A DNA stretch of 64,000 nt from Tabrizicola sp. (GCF_030694085.1 NZ_JAUXZE010000085.1:1-64000), one strand, 5' to 3'. Shown: positions 31,996-43,536, numbered from the stretch's first letter. A program made the numbers and translations. Notes: generated by a model from the sequence alone, not told the origin.

Positions 31996-32700
31996 CTAGG
32001 GCGTTCCCGGGCTGTCGTCACTGTCCTCGCCGCCTTTTTCGCTGCGCAGCTTCAGTTTGGCCGCCGCCTCGGCCAGCTTGGCCCGCATCTTCTTCCGCCG
32101 CTCGGCCCGTTCATGCGCGGTTGCGGCACGCGCCTTCTGATAGGCTTCGACCAGCGGGATGGTAAGGTAATAGGCAATGGTGCTGATGACCACGGCCGGC
32201 CCCAGTGCCCCGATCAGATAGGGCACATAGATTTCGTGCCAGAACTGGATCAGCCCGTCCCATTGCGTCTTCTGCGGCCCGAACATCGCCAGAATATTGA
32301 ACCACAGGTCATGTCCGGCGTCAGCGAAGGCGCGACCGATGTAATGAGCGTTCAGCGGTGCCTCGATCCCCATGATCCAGTGACCGAGCGTCATCGCCAG
32401 CACGGCGAAGAAGGGCGTCGTCACCGGGTTGGTGTTGAAGGTCCCCAGAAGGGCTGCCAGCACATTGCCGCGGACCAGGCGCGCCGCGCCCCAGGCCGCA
32501 AGGAACTGCAGCCCCGGCAATGGCAGGAACCCGATGAAGAACCCGGCAAAGACCCCGCGCGCCACCCGGTGCGGCTGGTCCGGCAGCCGTCGCATCCGGT
32601 AGACGACATAACGTGTCGCCCGCTTGAAGCCCGAGCGCGGATAGACCTGCTCGCGCAGCCAAGCGCCCCAGCCCAACTTGTCCCTACGCCTGAAAACCAA
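31996..32700 (-). CDS. DUF2062 domain membrane protein
   Basis: ARGVFAGFFIGFLPLPGLQFLAA...NTNPVTTPFF. Confidence 0.82.
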   Translation of the reverse strand: MVFRRRDKLGWGAWLREQVYPRSGFKRATRYVVYRMRRLPDQPHRVARGVFAGFFIGFLPLPGLQFLAAWGAARLVRGNVLAALLGTFNTNPVTTPFFAVLAMTLGHWIMGIEAPLNAHYIGRAFADAGHDLWFNILAMFGPQKTQWDGLIQFWHEIYVPYLIGALGPAVVISTIAYYLTIPLVEAYQKARAATAHERAERRKKMRAKLAEAAAKLKLRSEKGGEDSDDSPGTP

Positions 32701-32739
32701 CGTCGCCTCTCTGCCGGGCCCTACCCCCGCTGTCCGACC

Positions 32740-34860
32740 CTATGGCCGGCGTGTCAAATCCCGATGACGCGATATCTGCGCCACATCTGTCTCGGCTTCC
32801 AGCGCCGTCATGACCATGTGCAGATGTTCGACGTCGCGCAAGTCCACGTCAATGATAACGCGATAGAAATCGGGTTTCCGATCGGTGAACCGCAGGTCCG
32901 AGATGTTCGCTTTCTGCTCTCCGACCAGGGTGCAGATGCGTCCAAGTACCCCGGCATCGTTCGAAATCGTAAGATCCAGGCTGACGGTGAACACGGGCTT
33001 GTGACGGCCCGAGTGCCAGTGCAGGTCCACCCAGCGCGAGGTCTGGTCCTCGAACTCTTCCAGCGCAGGGCAGTCGATGGCGTGGACCACGACGCCCTGC
33101 CCGCGATAGGTGATGCCCACGATCCTCTCGCCGGGGACAGGCTGGCAGCACTGCGCGCGGCGGAAGGTCTGGTCGGCGGTCAGCCCCACGACCGGGCGCT
33201 TGCTGTCGACTTCCTCTGCCACCGCCTGCGCCAGTTCGGGATACAGCGTCTCCACCACCCGCCGGGCCGGCAATTCCGCCGATCCAAGCCGCGCCAGAAG
33301 GTCGTTCTCGTCCGCCAAGCCCAGCATCTTCGCCGCCGTCCGCAGCGCCTTGTCGCTGGCTTTCTTGCCCACATGGTCGAACGCCGCCCGCGCCAGTTCC
33401 TGCCCCAGCTTGACGAACCGCCCCCGGTCCTCCTCGCGCAAGCTCCGCCGGATCGCCGCTTTCGCCCGGCCCGTCGTCACGATGTCGATCCAGCTGGACT
33501 GCGGGCGCTGCCCTTCCGCCGTGATGATCTCGATCGACTGGCCGTTCTTCAGCCGCGTCCACAACGGCACCCGGATGCCGTCGATCTTGGCCGACACGCA
33601 GGAATTCCCGATCCGCGTATGGATCGCATAGGCGAAGTCCAGCGGCGTCGCCCCGCGCGGCATCTGGATCACGTCGCCCTTCGGCGTGAAGCAGAACACC
33701 TGGTCCGAATACATCTCAAGCTTCACATGTTCGAGGAACTCGTCCGTGTCGCCCTCGTCCAGCCGTTCGGTCAGCGTCGCAATCCACTTGGCCGGATCGA
33801 CCGCAAACGGGTTCACCGCCCGCACGCCCTCACGATAGGACCAATGCGCTGCGACCCCGGCCTCGGCGACCTCGTGCATCTCGCGCGTGCGGATCTGCAC
33901 CTCGACCCGCTTGCCATCCCGGCCAGACACAGTCGTGTGGATCGACCGATAGCCGTTGTTCTTCGGCTGGCTGATGTAATCCTTGAACCGCCCCGGCACC
34001 GCGCGCCATCTTTGGTGGATCACGCCCAGAATCCGGTAGCAATCCGCGACGGAACTGCAGATCACCCGAAAGCCGTAGATGTCCGACAGGCGCGAAAACG
34101 CCAGGTCCTTCTCCTGCATCTTCCGCCAGATCGAGAACGGCTTCTTCGCCCGACCGAACACATCGGCGTCGATCTGCGCCTTATCCAGCTCGTGCAGGAT
34201 GTCCGCCGTGATCTTGTGGACGACGTCGCCCGATTCCTTCTGCAAGGTCAGAAACCGTCGCAGGATCGAATTACGCGCCTCGGGATTCAGGACCTTGAAG
34301 GACAGATCCTCCAGCTCCTCGCGCATCCACTGCATGCCCATCCGCCCGGCCAACGGAGCAAAGATCTCCATCGTTTCGCGCGCCTTCTGGGCCTGCTTTT
34401 CCGGCTTCATGCTCTTGATTGTCCGCATGTTGTGCAGACGGTCGGCCAGCTTGACCAGAATGACCCGCAGGTCCCGGCTCATCGCCATGAACAGCTTGCG
34501 GAAGTTCTCGGCCTGCTGATTTTCGGTGCTGGACAGCTGAAGGTTGGTCAGCTTGGTGACGCCGTCGACCAGCTCGGCCACTTCCGCGCCGAACATCGCT
34601 GCCACGTCGGCATAGGTCGACCGCGTGTCCTCGATCGTGTCGTGCAGCAGGGCGGTCACGATTGTTGCATCGTCCAGCCGCTGTTCGGTCAGGATCGCGG
34701 CCACGGCAACGGGATGGGTGAAATACGGCTCGCCCGACTTCCGCATCTGGCCTTCATGCATCTTCAACCCGTAGGCATAAGCCCGGCGGATCAGGTCAGA
34801 GTTGCAGCGCGGATTGTAATTGCGAACCAGGGCGATGAGGTCTTCGACGTCGATCATCAC
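32740..34860 (-). CDS. Bifunctional (p)ppGpp synthetase/hydrolase (RelA/SpoT homologue)
   Basis: HD domain ALLHDTIEDT, YRSIHTTV synthetase motif, TGS and ACT domains; 706 aa; adjacent to rpoZ. Confidence 0.95.
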   Translation of the reverse strand: MMIDVEDLIALVRNYNPRCNSDLIRRAYAYGLKMHEGQMRKSGEPYFTHPVAVAAILTEQRLDDATIVTALLHDTIEDTRSTYADVAAMFGAEVAELVDGVTKLTNLQLSSTENQQAENFRKLFMAMSRDLRVILVKLADRLHNMRTIKSMKPEKQAQKARETMEIFAPLAGRMGMQWMREELEDLSFKVLNPEARNSILRRFLTLQKESGDVVHKITADILHELDKAQIDADVFGRAKKPFSIWRKMQEKDLAFSRLSDIYGFRVICSSVADCYRILGVIHQRWRAVPGRFKDYISQPKNNGYRSIHTTVSGRDGKRVEVQIRTREMHEVAEAGVAAHWSYREGVRAVNPFAVDPAKWIATLTERLDEGDTDEFLEHVKLEMYSDQVFCFTPKGDVIQMPRGATPLDFAYAIHTRIGNSCVSAKIDGIRVPLWTRLKNGQSIEIITAEGQRPQSSWIDIVTTGRAKAAIRRSLREEDRGRFVKLGQELARAAFDHVGKKASDKALRTAAKMLGLADENDLLARLGSAELPARRVVETLYPELAQAVAEEVDSKRPVVGLTADQTFRRAQCCQPVPGERIVGITYRGQGVVVHAIDCPALEEFEDQTSRWVDLHWHSGRHKPVFTVSLDLTISNDAGVLGRICTLVGEQKANISDLRFTDRKPDFYRVIIDVDLRDVEHLHMVMTALEAETDVAQISRHRDLTRRP

Positions 34861-34885
34861 CGCCCCTTTGCGGGTCTTGTCCCCG

Positions 34886-35239
34886 TCAGAACTCGCCCTG
34901 GGCTTCCATCAAGGCGCGCAGCAGCTTTTCTTCCGACATGTCGTCGACCATCGGACGATCCATCTCGCCGCCCATCAGAAGCGCCATCTGGTCATCTTCG
35001 GGCTCGTCGACCTCGATCTGGGTCTGATAGCTTTCGATCATCCGCTCGCGCAGGACTTCGGCCTGCTGCGCCTCGTCCGCGATCTCGCGCAGGGCGACAA
35101 CGGGGTTCTTGTCGTTGTCACGGTCCACCGTGACGGGCGAGCCCGCCTGGATCTCTCGCGCCCGATGGGCGGCAAGCATCACCAGCTCGAACCGGTTCGG
35201 GACCTTGTCAACGCAATCTTCGACCGTCACGCGGGCCAT
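34886..35239 (-). CDS. rpoZ: DNA-directed RNA polymerase subunit omega
   Basis: [30 protein letters not shown]. Confidence 0.96.
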   Translation of the reverse strand: MARVTVEDCVDKVPNRFELVMLAAHRAREIQAGSPVTVDRDNDKNPVVALREIADEAQQAEVLRERMIESYQTQIEVDEPEDDQMALLMGGEMDRPMVDDMSEEKLLRALMEAQGEF

Positions 35240-35322
35240 GGGATACTCCAATCGGAAGCTTCGCTGGAAGTGGCCTATTTATGCCGGTCGGACAGGCTTG
35301 ACAAGCGGCAAATCGGGCAAAA

Positions 35323-35901
35323 TCAAAGTGGTTTCACGGCCGCGCGTTCCGCTTCGGGCAAGGCCGCCAGCATCTCCGCCACGCTTTTGCCCGTGCGGGG
35401 ATGCATCCAGTCCGGGGCGACATCGGCCAGCGGCACAAGGACGAAGGCACGGTCCTGCAGCCGTGGATGCGGCAGGATCAGCCGGTCGGGCTCTGCCTTC
35501 ACCTGAGCCTCCGGCGGCAGCGCCCGCCAGAAATCCTGCGTCGCCGCATCAGGCGCCACCGAATCGCCCAGCGCCAAGAGATCAATGTCCAAAGTGCGCA
35601 TTCCCCAGCGTTTGTTGCGAACCCGGCCAAAACGCTCTTCCACAACGTGTAGGGCCTCCAAGAGTGACGTTGCGTCACTTTGCTCGCCGACAGCGAGAAC
35701 GGCCGCCGCATTCACATAATCCGGCCCAGTCCCGGCCGGAAAGCAGGGTGTTGCGTAGAACCGGCTAACCGCAAGAACTGAAAGGCCTTCTTTTGCAAGC
35801 GCTTTCAACGCCTGCCGAAGCGTCTCGGCCGGGGCCTCGCCCTCAAATGGCAAGTTTGCGCCAAGTGCAACCAAGGCGGGCGCACCTATCCTTTCATGCA
35901 T
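35323..35901 (-). CDS. folK: 2-amino-4-hydroxy-6-hydroxymethyldihydropteridine diphosphokinase
   Basis: ALGANLPF; RWGMRTLDIDLLALGD; LPHPRLQDRAFVLVPLADVAP. Confidence 0.93.
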   Translation of the reverse strand: MHERIGAPALVALGANLPFEGEAPAETLRQALKALAKEGLSVLAVSRFYATPCFPAGTGPDYVNAAAVLAVGEQSDATSLLEALHVVEERFGRVRNKRWGMRTLDIDLLALGDSVAPDAATQDFWRALPPEAQVKAEPDRLILPHPRLQDRAFVLVPLADVAPDWMHPRTGKSVAEMLAALPEAERAAVKPL

Positions 35902-36034
35902 CGGTTTTATCCTTTAGTTCTCTTGTGTGTAGCCGCGTCCGGCTGTTATTTACTGCGGGTTGGCCGTTGGATTTCCTGATTGCGTCTTTGGACTGACAAG
36001 GTTTCATCTGACGGCGACTTTGAGGGGACACAGA

Positions 36035-36610
36035 ATGTTTTACAAAGACGAACGGCTTGCGCTGTTCATCGATGGATCCAACCTTTACGCCGCGGCCAAG
36101 GCACTGGGGTTCGACATCGACTACAAGCTCCTGCGAATGGAGTTCATGCGCCGGGGAAAGCTCTTGCGCGCCTTCTACTATACGGCGCTTCTGGAAAACG
36201 ATGACTATTCTCCGATCCGGCCGCTGGTGGACTGGCTGCATTACAACGGCTTCACCATGCGCACCAAGCCCGCGAAAGAATACACCGACAGCCAGGGACG
36301 GCGGAAGGTGAAAGGCAACATGGACATCGAGCTTACCGTCGATGCGATGGAGCTTGCCGCACGGGTCGATCACATCGTGCTGTTCTCGGGCGACGGGGAC
36401 TTCCGCCCGCTGGTGGAAAGCCTGCAGCGTCAGGGGGTTCGCGTGTCGGTCGTTTCGACCATTCGCAGCCAGCCGCCGATGATCGCCGACGAACTGCGCC
36501 GTCAGGCCGACAACTTCATCGAACTGGACGAGTTGCGCGAAGTCATCGGCCGTCCGCCGCGTGAACCGCGTCCCGTGACCAGCGAAGAGGCTGTGGTCGA
36601 CGCGAAGTGA
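36035..36610 (+). CDS. NYN domain (LabA/DUF88-like) protein
   Basis: LALFIDGSNLYAAAK; KVKGNMDIELTVDAM; VLFSGDGDFRPLVE. Confidence 0.88.
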   Translation: MFYKDERLALFIDGSNLYAAAKALGFDIDYKLLRMEFMRRGKLLRAFYYTALLENDDYSPIRPLVDWLHYNGFTMRTKPAKEYTDSQGRRKVKGNMDIELTVDAMELAARVDHIVLFSGDGDFRPLVESLQRQGVRVSVVSTIRSQPPMIADELRRQADNFIELDELREVIGRPPREPRPVTSEEAVVDAK

Positions 36611-36650
36611 GCCTTGCAACCATCATGACCGGGGCACGGGGGCCCTGGTC

Positions 36651-37079
36651 ATGATCGCTCTTGCAGGCCTGTTTCTTGCGGCCTTCCTGGCGGCGACGCC
36701 GGTGCCTTTCCAGTCCGAACTGGTCTTCCTGGGTCTGCAAGCCGCAGGATCGGACACCTTTGCCCTGATCCTCGTGGCATCGATCGGCAATACGCTGGGG
36801 TCTTGCGTCACTTATGTCCTTGGCCGCTGGCTTTCTGAACAGCGCGATCACCGCTGGTTTCCGCTGCGGCCCGTGCAGATGGCCCGGGCCGAGGGTTGGT
36901 TCCGGCGCTGGGGTCTGTGGCTTCTGCTGCTGTCCTGGGCACCTTTCGGTGACATGATCGTCGCGGTGTCGGGCGTACTGCGGGTGCCGTTCCCGGTGTT
37001 CCTTGTGCTGGTCGCGCTGGCCAAGACCGGGCGCTACATCGTGCTGGGCTGGCTCGGATCGGCGGCGTTCGAGGTCTAG
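36651..37079 (+). CDS. YqaA/SNARE-associated family membrane protein
   Basis: 142 aa, hydrophobic; [15 protein letters not shown]...[18 protein letters not shown]. Confidence 0.78.
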   Translation: MIALAGLFLAAFLAATPVPFQSELVFLGLQAAGSDTFALILVASIGNTLGSCVTYVLGRWLSEQRDHRWFPLRPVQMARAEGWFRRWGLWLLLLSWAPFGDMIVAVSGVLRVPFPVFLVLVALAKTGRYIVLGWLGSAAFEV

Positions 37080-37108
37080 ACCGAAGGCTGGCCGATCCAT
37101 TTCTGGCT

Positions 37109-37159
37109 CTCCTCGCGGCGGCGGCTCCGACGAGAAGACGCAGTCGCACGAGGAGGTTT
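37109..37159. repeat. Dispersed repeat, copy matching 45990-46026
   Basis: GGCTCCGACGAGAAGACGCAGTCGCACGAGGAGGTTT (37123-37159), 35/37 identical to 45990-46026; CTCCTCG/CGAGGAG arms. Confidence 0.75.
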
Positions 37160-37293
37160 TTGGTCAACACATCCTGAACGACCACGCCCAACTCGTTGAA
37201 TTCGTTCAGCACACCAAGCCTGCCCTGCGTGGACACTGGACGCCTGCCCCCGCAGCCCTTAAGTCTGTCCCAACCGCCCTGCCGGAGCCCGCG

Positions 37294-38262
37294 ATGCCCC
37301 CCAATCTGCCCCGCGTCCTGCCCCCCCTCACTCTTTACCTCGCCGCCCCCCGCGGCTTCTGTGCCGGGGTGGACCGCGCGATCAAGATCGTCGAGATGGC
37401 GATCCAGAAATGGGGCGCGCCCGTTTACGTCCGCCACGAGATCGTCCACAACAAATTCGTCGTCGACGCCCTGAAGGCCCAGGGCGCGATCTTCGTCGAG
37501 GAACTGGACGACTGCCCCACCGACCGCCCCGTCGTCTTTTCCGCCCACGGCGTCCCGAAGTCCGTCCCCGCCGAAGCCAGCCGCCGCCAGATGATCGCCG
37601 TCGACGCCACCTGCCCCCTCGTCACCAAGGTCCACAACGAAGCCGCCCGCCACCATGAAGCCGGCACCCAGATGATCTACATCGGCCACGACGGCCACCC
37701 CGAGACGGTGGGCACGATGGGCCAGCTTCCCCCCGGTGAGGTCCTCCTTGTGGAAACCGTCGCCGACGTCGCTACCCTGCAAGTCCGCGACCCCGCGAAG
37801 CTGGCCTTCATCACCCAGACCACCCTTTCCGTCGACGACACGGCCGAGATCGCCGCCGCCCTGAAGGCCCGCTTCCCCCTGATCCACGCCCCCGCCCACG
37901 ACGACATCTGCTATGCCACCACGAACCGCCAGGCCGCCGTCAAGGCCGTCGCCCCCAGGATCGACGCCCTGCTCGTCATCGGCGCGCCCAACTCCTCGAA
38001 CTCCAAGCGCCTTGTCGAGGTCGGCACGGCAGCGGGCTGCCCCTATTCCATGCTGATCCAGCGCGCGACCGACATCGACTGGCGCGCCCTGGAAGGCGTC
38101 CGCGCCGTAGGCCTCACCGCCGGGGCCAGCGCGCCCGAGGTTCTGGTCAACGAAGTCGTCGACGCCTTCCGCGCCCGCTACACCGTCACGGTAGACCTCG
38201 TCGAGACCGCCGTCGAAGACATCGAATTCAAGGTCCCCCGCATCCTGCGTGAGCCGGCATGA
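37294..38262 (+). CDS. ispH: 4-hydroxy-3-methylbut-2-enyl diphosphate reductase
   Basis: [43 protein letters not shown]. Confidence 0.97.
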   Translation: MPPNLPRVLPPLTLYLAAPRGFCAGVDRAIKIVEMAIQKWGAPVYVRHEIVHNKFVVDALKAQGAIFVEELDDCPTDRPVVFSAHGVPKSVPAEASRRQMIAVDATCPLVTKVHNEAARHHEAGTQMIYIGHDGHPETVGTMGQLPPGEVLLVETVADVATLQVRDPAKLAFITQTTLSVDDTAEIAAALKARFPLIHAPAHDDICYATTNRQAAVKAVAPRIDALLVIGAPNSSNSKRLVEVGTAAGCPYSMLIQRATDIDWRALEGVRAVGLTAGASAPEVLVNEVVDAFRARYTVTVDLVETAVEDIEFKVPRILREPA

Positions 38263-38708
38263 CCGATTGGGTCGCCTTCGAAGGTCGGGTTGAACCCCTG
38301 ATCTGGGGGCGGGCGACCTACACCATCCTGCGTCTTCCCGAAGCCGCCCTGGACGCCCTCGGGCCCTGTCGCCGCGTCGAAGGCGAGATCGCGGAGCATC
38401 CGGTGAACCTCGCCCTCTCCCGCGCGCCGGGGGTGGAGGGGGTATTCCTCTGGACAGGGCAAAGTCTTCTGCACCGTATCGGTCTCCAACCGGGCGAGCC
38501 GGTCGATATTCGCCTGCGCCCCGCCCCGGACGACAACGTCGATCCTGACCCTGATGTCGAAGCCGCGCTGCGTTCGGGCGGGGTGCTGGAAGCCTGGGAG
38601 GCGCTTACGCCCGGCAAAAGGCGCGGGCTGCTCTATCAGATCGCGACAGCCAAGACCGACACGACCCGACAGAAACGTATCCAACGCCTTGTCGAGGACC
38701 TTACATGA
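38259..38708 (+). CDS. YdeI/OmpD-associated (DUF1905-like) family protein
   Basis: DUF1905-like N-terminus; [36 protein letters not shown]. Confidence 0.75.
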   Translation: MTDWVAFEGRVEPLIWGRATYTILRLPEAALDALGPCRRVEGEIAEHPVNLALSRAPGVEGVFLWTGQSLLHRIGLQPGEPVDIRLRPAPDDNVDPDPDVEAALRSGGVLEAWEALTPGKRRGLLYQIATAKTDTTRQKRIQRLVEDLT

Positions 38709-39181
38709 CCCGCCTTCTGCCGCTCGCTGCCCTGCTGTTGTCGATTGTCCCGGCTCAGGCCCAGGAGGCCCAGGAGGCCCAGGCCCTTGCGGAATACTGG
38801 ACCAACAACGGCAGCCTGCCGCCGGAATATGCCTGGGAGACTACAATCACGATCGGGGACGACGGTCGGCTGATCCTCAAGCACTGCAAGGGGTACCAGA
38901 CCGACGGCTGCAAGACCCGCCGCGCCAAGGTCACGCCAGAGGCGCTGGTGGCCATCCGGTCCGCAGCTATTGCCAGCGGCCTTGCAGACAAACCCGCGCG
39001 CGACACCGAGATGCCAATCGTGGGCAGCGGGCTGACAGGTGGGGTCGTCTACCTGGACGGCGTCAAGATCATCCTTCTTGAACAGCCCGCCGACCCCGAT
39101 GTTCCGCGGGTGGGCAAGGTGCTGGACGCCATAGCGGCGGCCATCCCGGCACGGTTCGACCGCTTCCTAAACGCAGAGTGA
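38705..39181 (+). CDS. Hypothetical secreted protein
   Basis: 158 aa with signal peptide; 4-bp overlap with upstream gene. Confidence 0.55.
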   Translation: MTRLLPLAALLLSIVPAQAQEAQEAQALAEYWTNNGSLPPEYAWETTITIGDDGRLILKHCKGYQTDGCKTRRAKVTPEALVAIRSAAIASGLADKPARDTEMPIVGSGLTGGVVYLDGVKIILLEQPADPDVPRVGKVLDAIAAAIPARFDRFLNAE

Positions 39182-39220
39182 CCACTGGTCTTGGGCTGCC
39201 GCTCAGGCTAGATCAGCCAG

Positions 39221-39682
39221 ATGACCGATGATGCCCGCATCCCGCGACCTGCCCTTCTTCTTGGCCTTGCCGGGCTGATCCCCTTCCTTTGGTCGGCGGC
39301 CACGCATCTTTCGCCCGCCCTCTCGGCCTGGGCCGGTCAGTTCCTTCAGCCCATGTTCCTGGGCGCCTATGTCGGCCTGACCTATGGCACCGTCATCCTG
39401 TCCTTCATGTCCGGCGTCCTCTGGGGCTTTGCGACCAGGGCCGAGGGCCGCGAGGCCGCCATAGCCTATACCCTGTCGGTCATTCCGGCACTTTGGGCCT
39501 TCCTCATGGTCTCTGACGCCTCGGACACCTCGACGATCTTCCTGGCTGCGGGCTTCGTCGGCCTTCTTTTCATCGACGCGATGTTCCAGGCCTGGGGCCT
39601 TGCCCCGCGCTGGTGGCTGAGGCTGCGGGTCATGCTGACCGTGGTCGTCCTTGGCTGCCTTGCCATCCCGTTGCAGGCCTGA
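39221..39682 (+). CDS. DUF3429 family membrane protein
   Basis: [15 protein letters not shown]...[10 protein letters not shown]. Confidence 0.78.
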   Translation: MTDDARIPRPALLLGLAGLIPFLWSAATHLSPALSAWAGQFLQPMFLGAYVGLTYGTVILSFMSGVLWGFATRAEGREAAIAYTLSVIPALWAFLMVSDASDTSTIFLAAGFVGLLFIDAMFQAWGLAPRWWLRLRVMLTVVVLGCLAIPLQA

Positions 39683-39686
39683 CCCC

Positions 39687-40145
39687 ATGCCCGAGCTTTT
39701 CGCCTATACTGATGGTGCCTGTTCCGGGAATCCCGGCCCCGGCGGCTGGGGTGTGCTGATGGTCGCGCGCGAGAACGGCGTCGTCGTAAAGGAACGCACC
39801 CTGCAGGGCGGCGAACCCCTGACCACCAACAACCGGATGGAACTTCTTGCCGCCATCTCGGCGCTGGAGGCGCTGACCCGACCGACCGAACTGACGATCG
39901 TCACCGACAGCGCCTATGTGAAGAACGGGATCACCGAGTGGATCTCGGGCTGGAAGCGCAAGGGCTGGCGGACAGCCGGAGGCAGCCCGGTCAAGAATGT
40001 CGAGCTTTGGCAAAGGCTTGAAGCCGCCGCCGCGACGCACAAGATCACCTGGCGCTGGATCAAGGGCCACGCCGGCCACGCCGAGAACGAGCGCGCGGAT
40101 GAGCTGGCCCGTGCGGGCATGGCCCCATTCAAGGCCTCGGCATGA
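39687..40145 (+). CDS. rnhA: Ribonuclease HI
   Basis: [53 protein letters not shown]. Confidence 0.97.
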   Translation: MPELFAYTDGACSGNPGPGGWGVLMVARENGVVVKERTLQGGEPLTTNNRMELLAAISALEALTRPTELTIVTDSAYVKNGITEWISGWKRKGWRTAGGSPVKNVELWQRLEAAAATHKITWRWIKGHAGHAENERADELARAGMAPFKASA

Positions 40146-40777
40146 CGATGCTGGATGCCCTCGATTACGCCTCGGTGCTGGTTTTCGCCCTGACCGGGGC
40201 GCTGGCTGCCAGCCGGTCGCAGCTGGATATCGTCGGCTTCATCTTCATCGCATGCCTCACCGCTGTTGGCGGCGGCACGCTGCGCGATGCGATCCTGAAC
40301 CGTGAAGTCTTCTGGGTTGCCGACCCCCTGACCCTGGGAGTCGCCGCGCTGGCCGCCGTGCTGGTCTTCTTTACCGCTCACCTGCTGGAAAGTCGCTACC
40401 GCGCGCTGCTTTGGTTCGACGCCGCGGCCCTTGCCATCGCTGTGCCCGCCGGGGTCGCGGTGGCTTTGGCAGAAGCTCAGGCCTGGCCCATCGTCCTGGT
40501 CATGGGGATGATCACCGGCTGTCTGGGCGGCCTGATGCGCGACGTGGTTTGCAACGAGGTCCCGCTGGTCCTGAAACAGGGCGAGCTTTACGCGACCTGC
40601 GCCCTTGCCGGATCGCTGGGTGCGGTCCTGTCGCGAATTGCGGGCCTGGGCGACGGCCTGTCGCTTCTGATCTGCGCTGCCATCGTCTTTACGCTGCGGG
40701 CCGGCAGCATCGCGCTTGGCTGGCGCCTGCCGGTCTACAAGTCGCAACCCCCCAGTCCCGGTGCGCCCAAACGCTGA
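40142..40777 (+). CDS. Trimeric intracellular cation channel (TRIC/UPF0126) family protein
   Basis: [10 protein letters not shown]...[16 protein letters not shown]...[19 protein letters not shown]. Confidence 0.87.
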   Translation: MTMLDALDYASVLVFALTGALAASRSQLDIVGFIFIACLTAVGGGTLRDAILNREVFWVADPLTLGVAALAAVLVFFTAHLLESRYRALLWFDAAALAIAVPAGVAVALAEAQAWPIVLVMGMITGCLGGLMRDVVCNEVPLVLKQGELYATCALAGSLGAVLSRIAGLGDGLSLLICAAIVFTLRAGSIALGWRLPVYKSQPPSPGAPKR

Positions 40778-40816
40778 GGCTTGTCAGGTGAACGAACATT
40801 CGGTTAGCCTTCCCCG

Positions 40817-41317
40817 ATGCCACGCACCCGCACCATTCCCGATGCTCAGGTCTTCGCCGTCATTCAGCGTCTGCTGGAACAGGGAGGCGAGAAAGCGGTC
40901 TCCTTCGGCTCGGTTGCAAAAGCCACCGGGCTGGCACCGCCGACACTGGTGCAGCGTTATGGTAGCGTCGAGGGGATGATCCGCGCCGCGCGTCATGCCG
41001 CCTGGGACGCGCTGGAGCATCGCACCGTCCAAGCCATTGCGACAACGGCGGACAAGGGGCCGCAGGGGTTGCTCAAGGCCATCGGGCCGTTCGACGCCAG
41101 GTCCATCGCAACGGACATGCGCCACCCGGACCTGGCGCAGCGCGCGAATGGCTGGCGCATGGGGGTCGAGAAAGCCCTGGCCATGCGTCTTGGTGCAGGT
41201 GTCAAAGCCCGCGAAAGTGCGGCGCTGCTGTTCGCCGCCTGGCAGGGTCAGGGGCTGTGGGGCACTGCGGGCGAGTCGGCCTTTCGGCTGAAAGACGCCG
41301 TGAAACGGCTTACTTAG
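40817..41317 (+). CDS. TetR-like transcriptional regulator
   Basis: 166 aa with N-terminal helix-turn-helix (SFGSVAKATGLAPPTLVQRYGS). Confidence 0.7.
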   Translation: MPRTRTIPDAQVFAVIQRLLEQGGEKAVSFGSVAKATGLAPPTLVQRYGSVEGMIRAARHAAWDALEHRTVQAIATTADKGPQGLLKAIGPFDARSIATDMRHPDLAQRANGWRMGVEKALAMRLGAGVKARESAALLFAAWQGQGLWGTAGESAFRLKDAVKRLT

Positions 41318-41543
41318 CGTAGGTCTTCCAGGCCCAGATCAACACCAGCGCGCCCAAGAGCGCGCCGACGAAACCTGCCCCGATCCCGGCAAGCATCACC
41401 AGCCCGCGCAGCACCAGACTGCCGATCAACGCGCCCAGTACGCCCAGCGCGATGGTGGACGGCGTATCCATGTTCACCTTGAGGATCCGTGAGGCGAGAA
41501 AGCCCACGGCAACCCCGACGATCAGAAGTGCAACAAGCGGCAT
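41310..41543 (-). CDS. GlsB/YeaQ/YmgE-like small membrane protein
   Basis: 77 aa, hydrophobic, Gly-rich. Confidence 0.6.
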   Translation of the reverse strand: MPLVALLIVGVAVGFLASRILKVNMDTPSTIALGVLGALIGSLVLRGLVMLAGIGAGFVGALLGALVLIWAWKTYAK

Positions 41544-41595
41544 GGCGTCCCTCCCATTCCTGTCTGCCGAATATGGGAACTCTTTGCCCCCTGCG

Positions 41596-42489
41596 CTATA
41601 GTGTCTCAGGCAGAATCAGACCGCGCAGGATCTCGGTCGTCGGCATGGTCCGTTTGCCTTCGCGCTGCGCCTCGGTGATCTCGACGGCACCAGATCCGCA
41701 TGCGACGGTGAAGCCATGCAGAACCTGTCCGGGCGCGCCCTGACCCTGGACAAGGCGCGACCGCAGAAGTTTCACGCGCTCTCCCTCCACTGCTGTCCAG
41801 GCACCCGGAAAGGGCGACAGCCCACGGATTAGACGGTCTACCTCGACTGCCGGGCGGGACCAGTCCACTCGGGCCTCGGCCTTGTCGATCTTTGCCGCGT
41901 AGGTCACGCCCTCCGCTGGTTGCGGTTCCGCACGCAACTGCGGCAGGCGCTCCAACGCATCGACGATAAGCCGCGCACCCAGGATGCTCAGTCGGTCATG
42001 CAGCTCTGCCGTCGTCTCTTCGGTCCCGATCGTCACGGTTGAACAGAGCAAGACTGGTCCGGTGTCCAGTCCCGCCTCCATCTGCATGATGCAGACCCCG
42101 GTCTCGGCGTCTCCCGCCATGATTGCCCGGTGGATCGGGGCCGCCCCCCGCCAGCGCGGAAGCAGCGAGGCATGGATATTCAGGCAGCCGAAGCGGGGGG
42201 CGTCCAGCACTGCCTGCGGCAAGATCAGCCCGTAGGCCACCACGACCGCCACATCCGCACCCAAGGCAGCGAACTCTGCGGCAGCGGCTTGGCTGCGCAG
42301 CGAAACCGGGTGGCGGACTGTCAGCCCCAGTTCTTCGGCCCGGACCTGCACCGGGCTGGGCCGGTCCGCCTTCCCCCGTCCCGCCGGGCGCGGGGGCTGG
42401 CAATAGACGGCCACGACTTCGTGCGCCTTGTGCACCGCGTCAAGCACCGGGACGGAGAACCCCGGCGTACCCATGAAAACTACTTTCAT
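41596..42489 (-). CDS. fmt: Methionyl-tRNA formyltransferase
   Basis: [39 protein letters not shown]. Confidence 0.96.
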   Translation of the reverse strand: MKVVFMGTPGFSVPVLDAVHKAHEVVAVYCQPPRPAGRGKADRPSPVQVRAEELGLTVRHPVSLRSQAAAAEFAALGADVAVVVAYGLILPQAVLDAPRFGCLNIHASLLPRWRGAAPIHRAIMAGDAETGVCIMQMEAGLDTGPVLLCSTVTIGTEETTAELHDRLSILGARLIVDALERLPQLRAEPQPAEGVTYAAKIDKAEARVDWSRPAVEVDRLIRGLSPFPGAWTAVEGERVKLLRSRLVQGQGAPGQVLHGFTVACGSGAVEITEAQREGKRTMPTTEILRGLILPETL

Positions 42490-42989
42490 CTGTTCCGGCC
42501 CAGCTTTTCCGCCTTGGCGATCAGCATCTTCCGCTTCAAGGGCGACAGGCGGTCGAAGTACATTTTCCCGGCAAGGTGGTCGATCTGGTGCTGGACGCTC
42601 GTCGCCCAGAGGCCGACGAAATCACGGTCCTCGACCTTTCCGTCCGAATTCAGGAAGCGCACCGTGACCGCCCGCGGGCGTTGGATGACTGCCGACACAC
42701 CCGGCAGATTGGGACTGGCCTCCTCATGTTCCCGCAGTTGGACGCTGGCGTGCAGAACCTCGGGATTGGCCATCCGCACCGCTTGCCCACGCGCCTCCGA
42801 ACAGTCGACAACGGCCAGCCGCAAGGGCACCCCGATCTGCACCGCAGCCAGCCCATATCCCGGCATCGCGTCCATCGTGTCGATCATGTCGGCCCAGATC
42901 ATGCGCACCTCCTCGGTGATCGCGGCGACATCGGCAGCTTGCGCCCGCAGTACAGGGTTTGGCCAGGGCAGGCACCTGAGGACCGTCAT
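42486..42989 (-). CDS. Peptide deformylase paralogue with substituted active-site residues
   Basis: [10 protein letters not shown] retained; EGCLS position reads EASPN; HExxH position reads QHQIDHL. Confidence 0.85.
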   Translation of the reverse strand: MTVLRCLPWPNPVLRAQAADVAAITEEVRMIWADMIDTMDAMPGYGLAAVQIGVPLRLAVVDCSEARGQAVRMANPEVLHASVQLREHEEASPNLPGVSAVIQRPRAVTVRFLNSDGKVEDRDFVGLWATSVQHQIDHLAGKMYFDRLSPLKRKMLIAKAEKLGRNR

Positions 42990-43471
42990 GCCAGCACCTC
43001 TGCCTCAGCCACTGATCGCGCCTCGGGCGACAGGCGGTCCAGAGTCAGGATGCCGTTCAGATGATCGAACTCGTGCTGGATGCAGATCGCCGCAAAGCCG
43101 TCGAACGTCGCATCCTGCGCGCCGCCATCCAGATCGGTCCACCGCAGCCGCACCTGGTCATTCCGCTCGACGTCGGTCACCGGACCCGGGATCGAGAGGC
43201 ACCCTTCTGGCCCAAGGATGCGGTCGCCCAAAAGCTCCAGCTCGGGGTTCACGAAGACCATCGGCGCGGGCTCCCCGGTCTTCCACCCGACATCCATGAC
43301 GAACATCCGCACAAGTCGCCCGACCTGCGGTGCCGCCAACCCTCGTCCCGGGGCGGCATACATCGTCTCCAGCATATCTTTCGCAAGGCTTCGCAGATCA
43401 GCGTCCAGCACAGCCGGGGCGCAGGATTGCGAAAGGCGGGGGTCGGGCCAACGCAGGATTGGCAGCAGCAT
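42986..43471 (-). CDS. def: Peptide deformylase
   Basis: GRGLAAPQVG, EGCLSIPG, QHEFDHLNG. Confidence 0.92.
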   Translation of the reverse strand: MLLPILRWPDPRLSQSCAPAVLDADLRSLAKDMLETMYAAPGRGLAAPQVGRLVRMFVMDVGWKTGEPAPMVFVNPELELLGDRILGPEGCLSIPGPVTDVERNDQVRLRWTDLDGGAQDATFDGFAAICIQHEFDHLNGILTLDRLSPEARSVAEAEVLA

Positions 43472-43536
43472 CGGGATTCCCTTCGGATGTCAGCGCCCGC
43501 GCATAACCGCTTGGCGCGGAAAAGTCACCCCGGGGC

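Noticed and set aside
31483-35133. 1216-aa plus-strand ORF antisense to pdxJ, DUF2062 and the RelA/SpoT homologue
   Set aside because: Shadow ORF from high-GC third-codon bias; Arg/His/Gln-rich with no recognisable domain, spanning three confident genes on the other strand.
38756-38790. Short tandem repeat encoding QEAQEAQ near the start of the 38705 gene
   Set aside because: About three 9-bp units of low-complexity sequence just after the signal peptide; too short to be meaningful.
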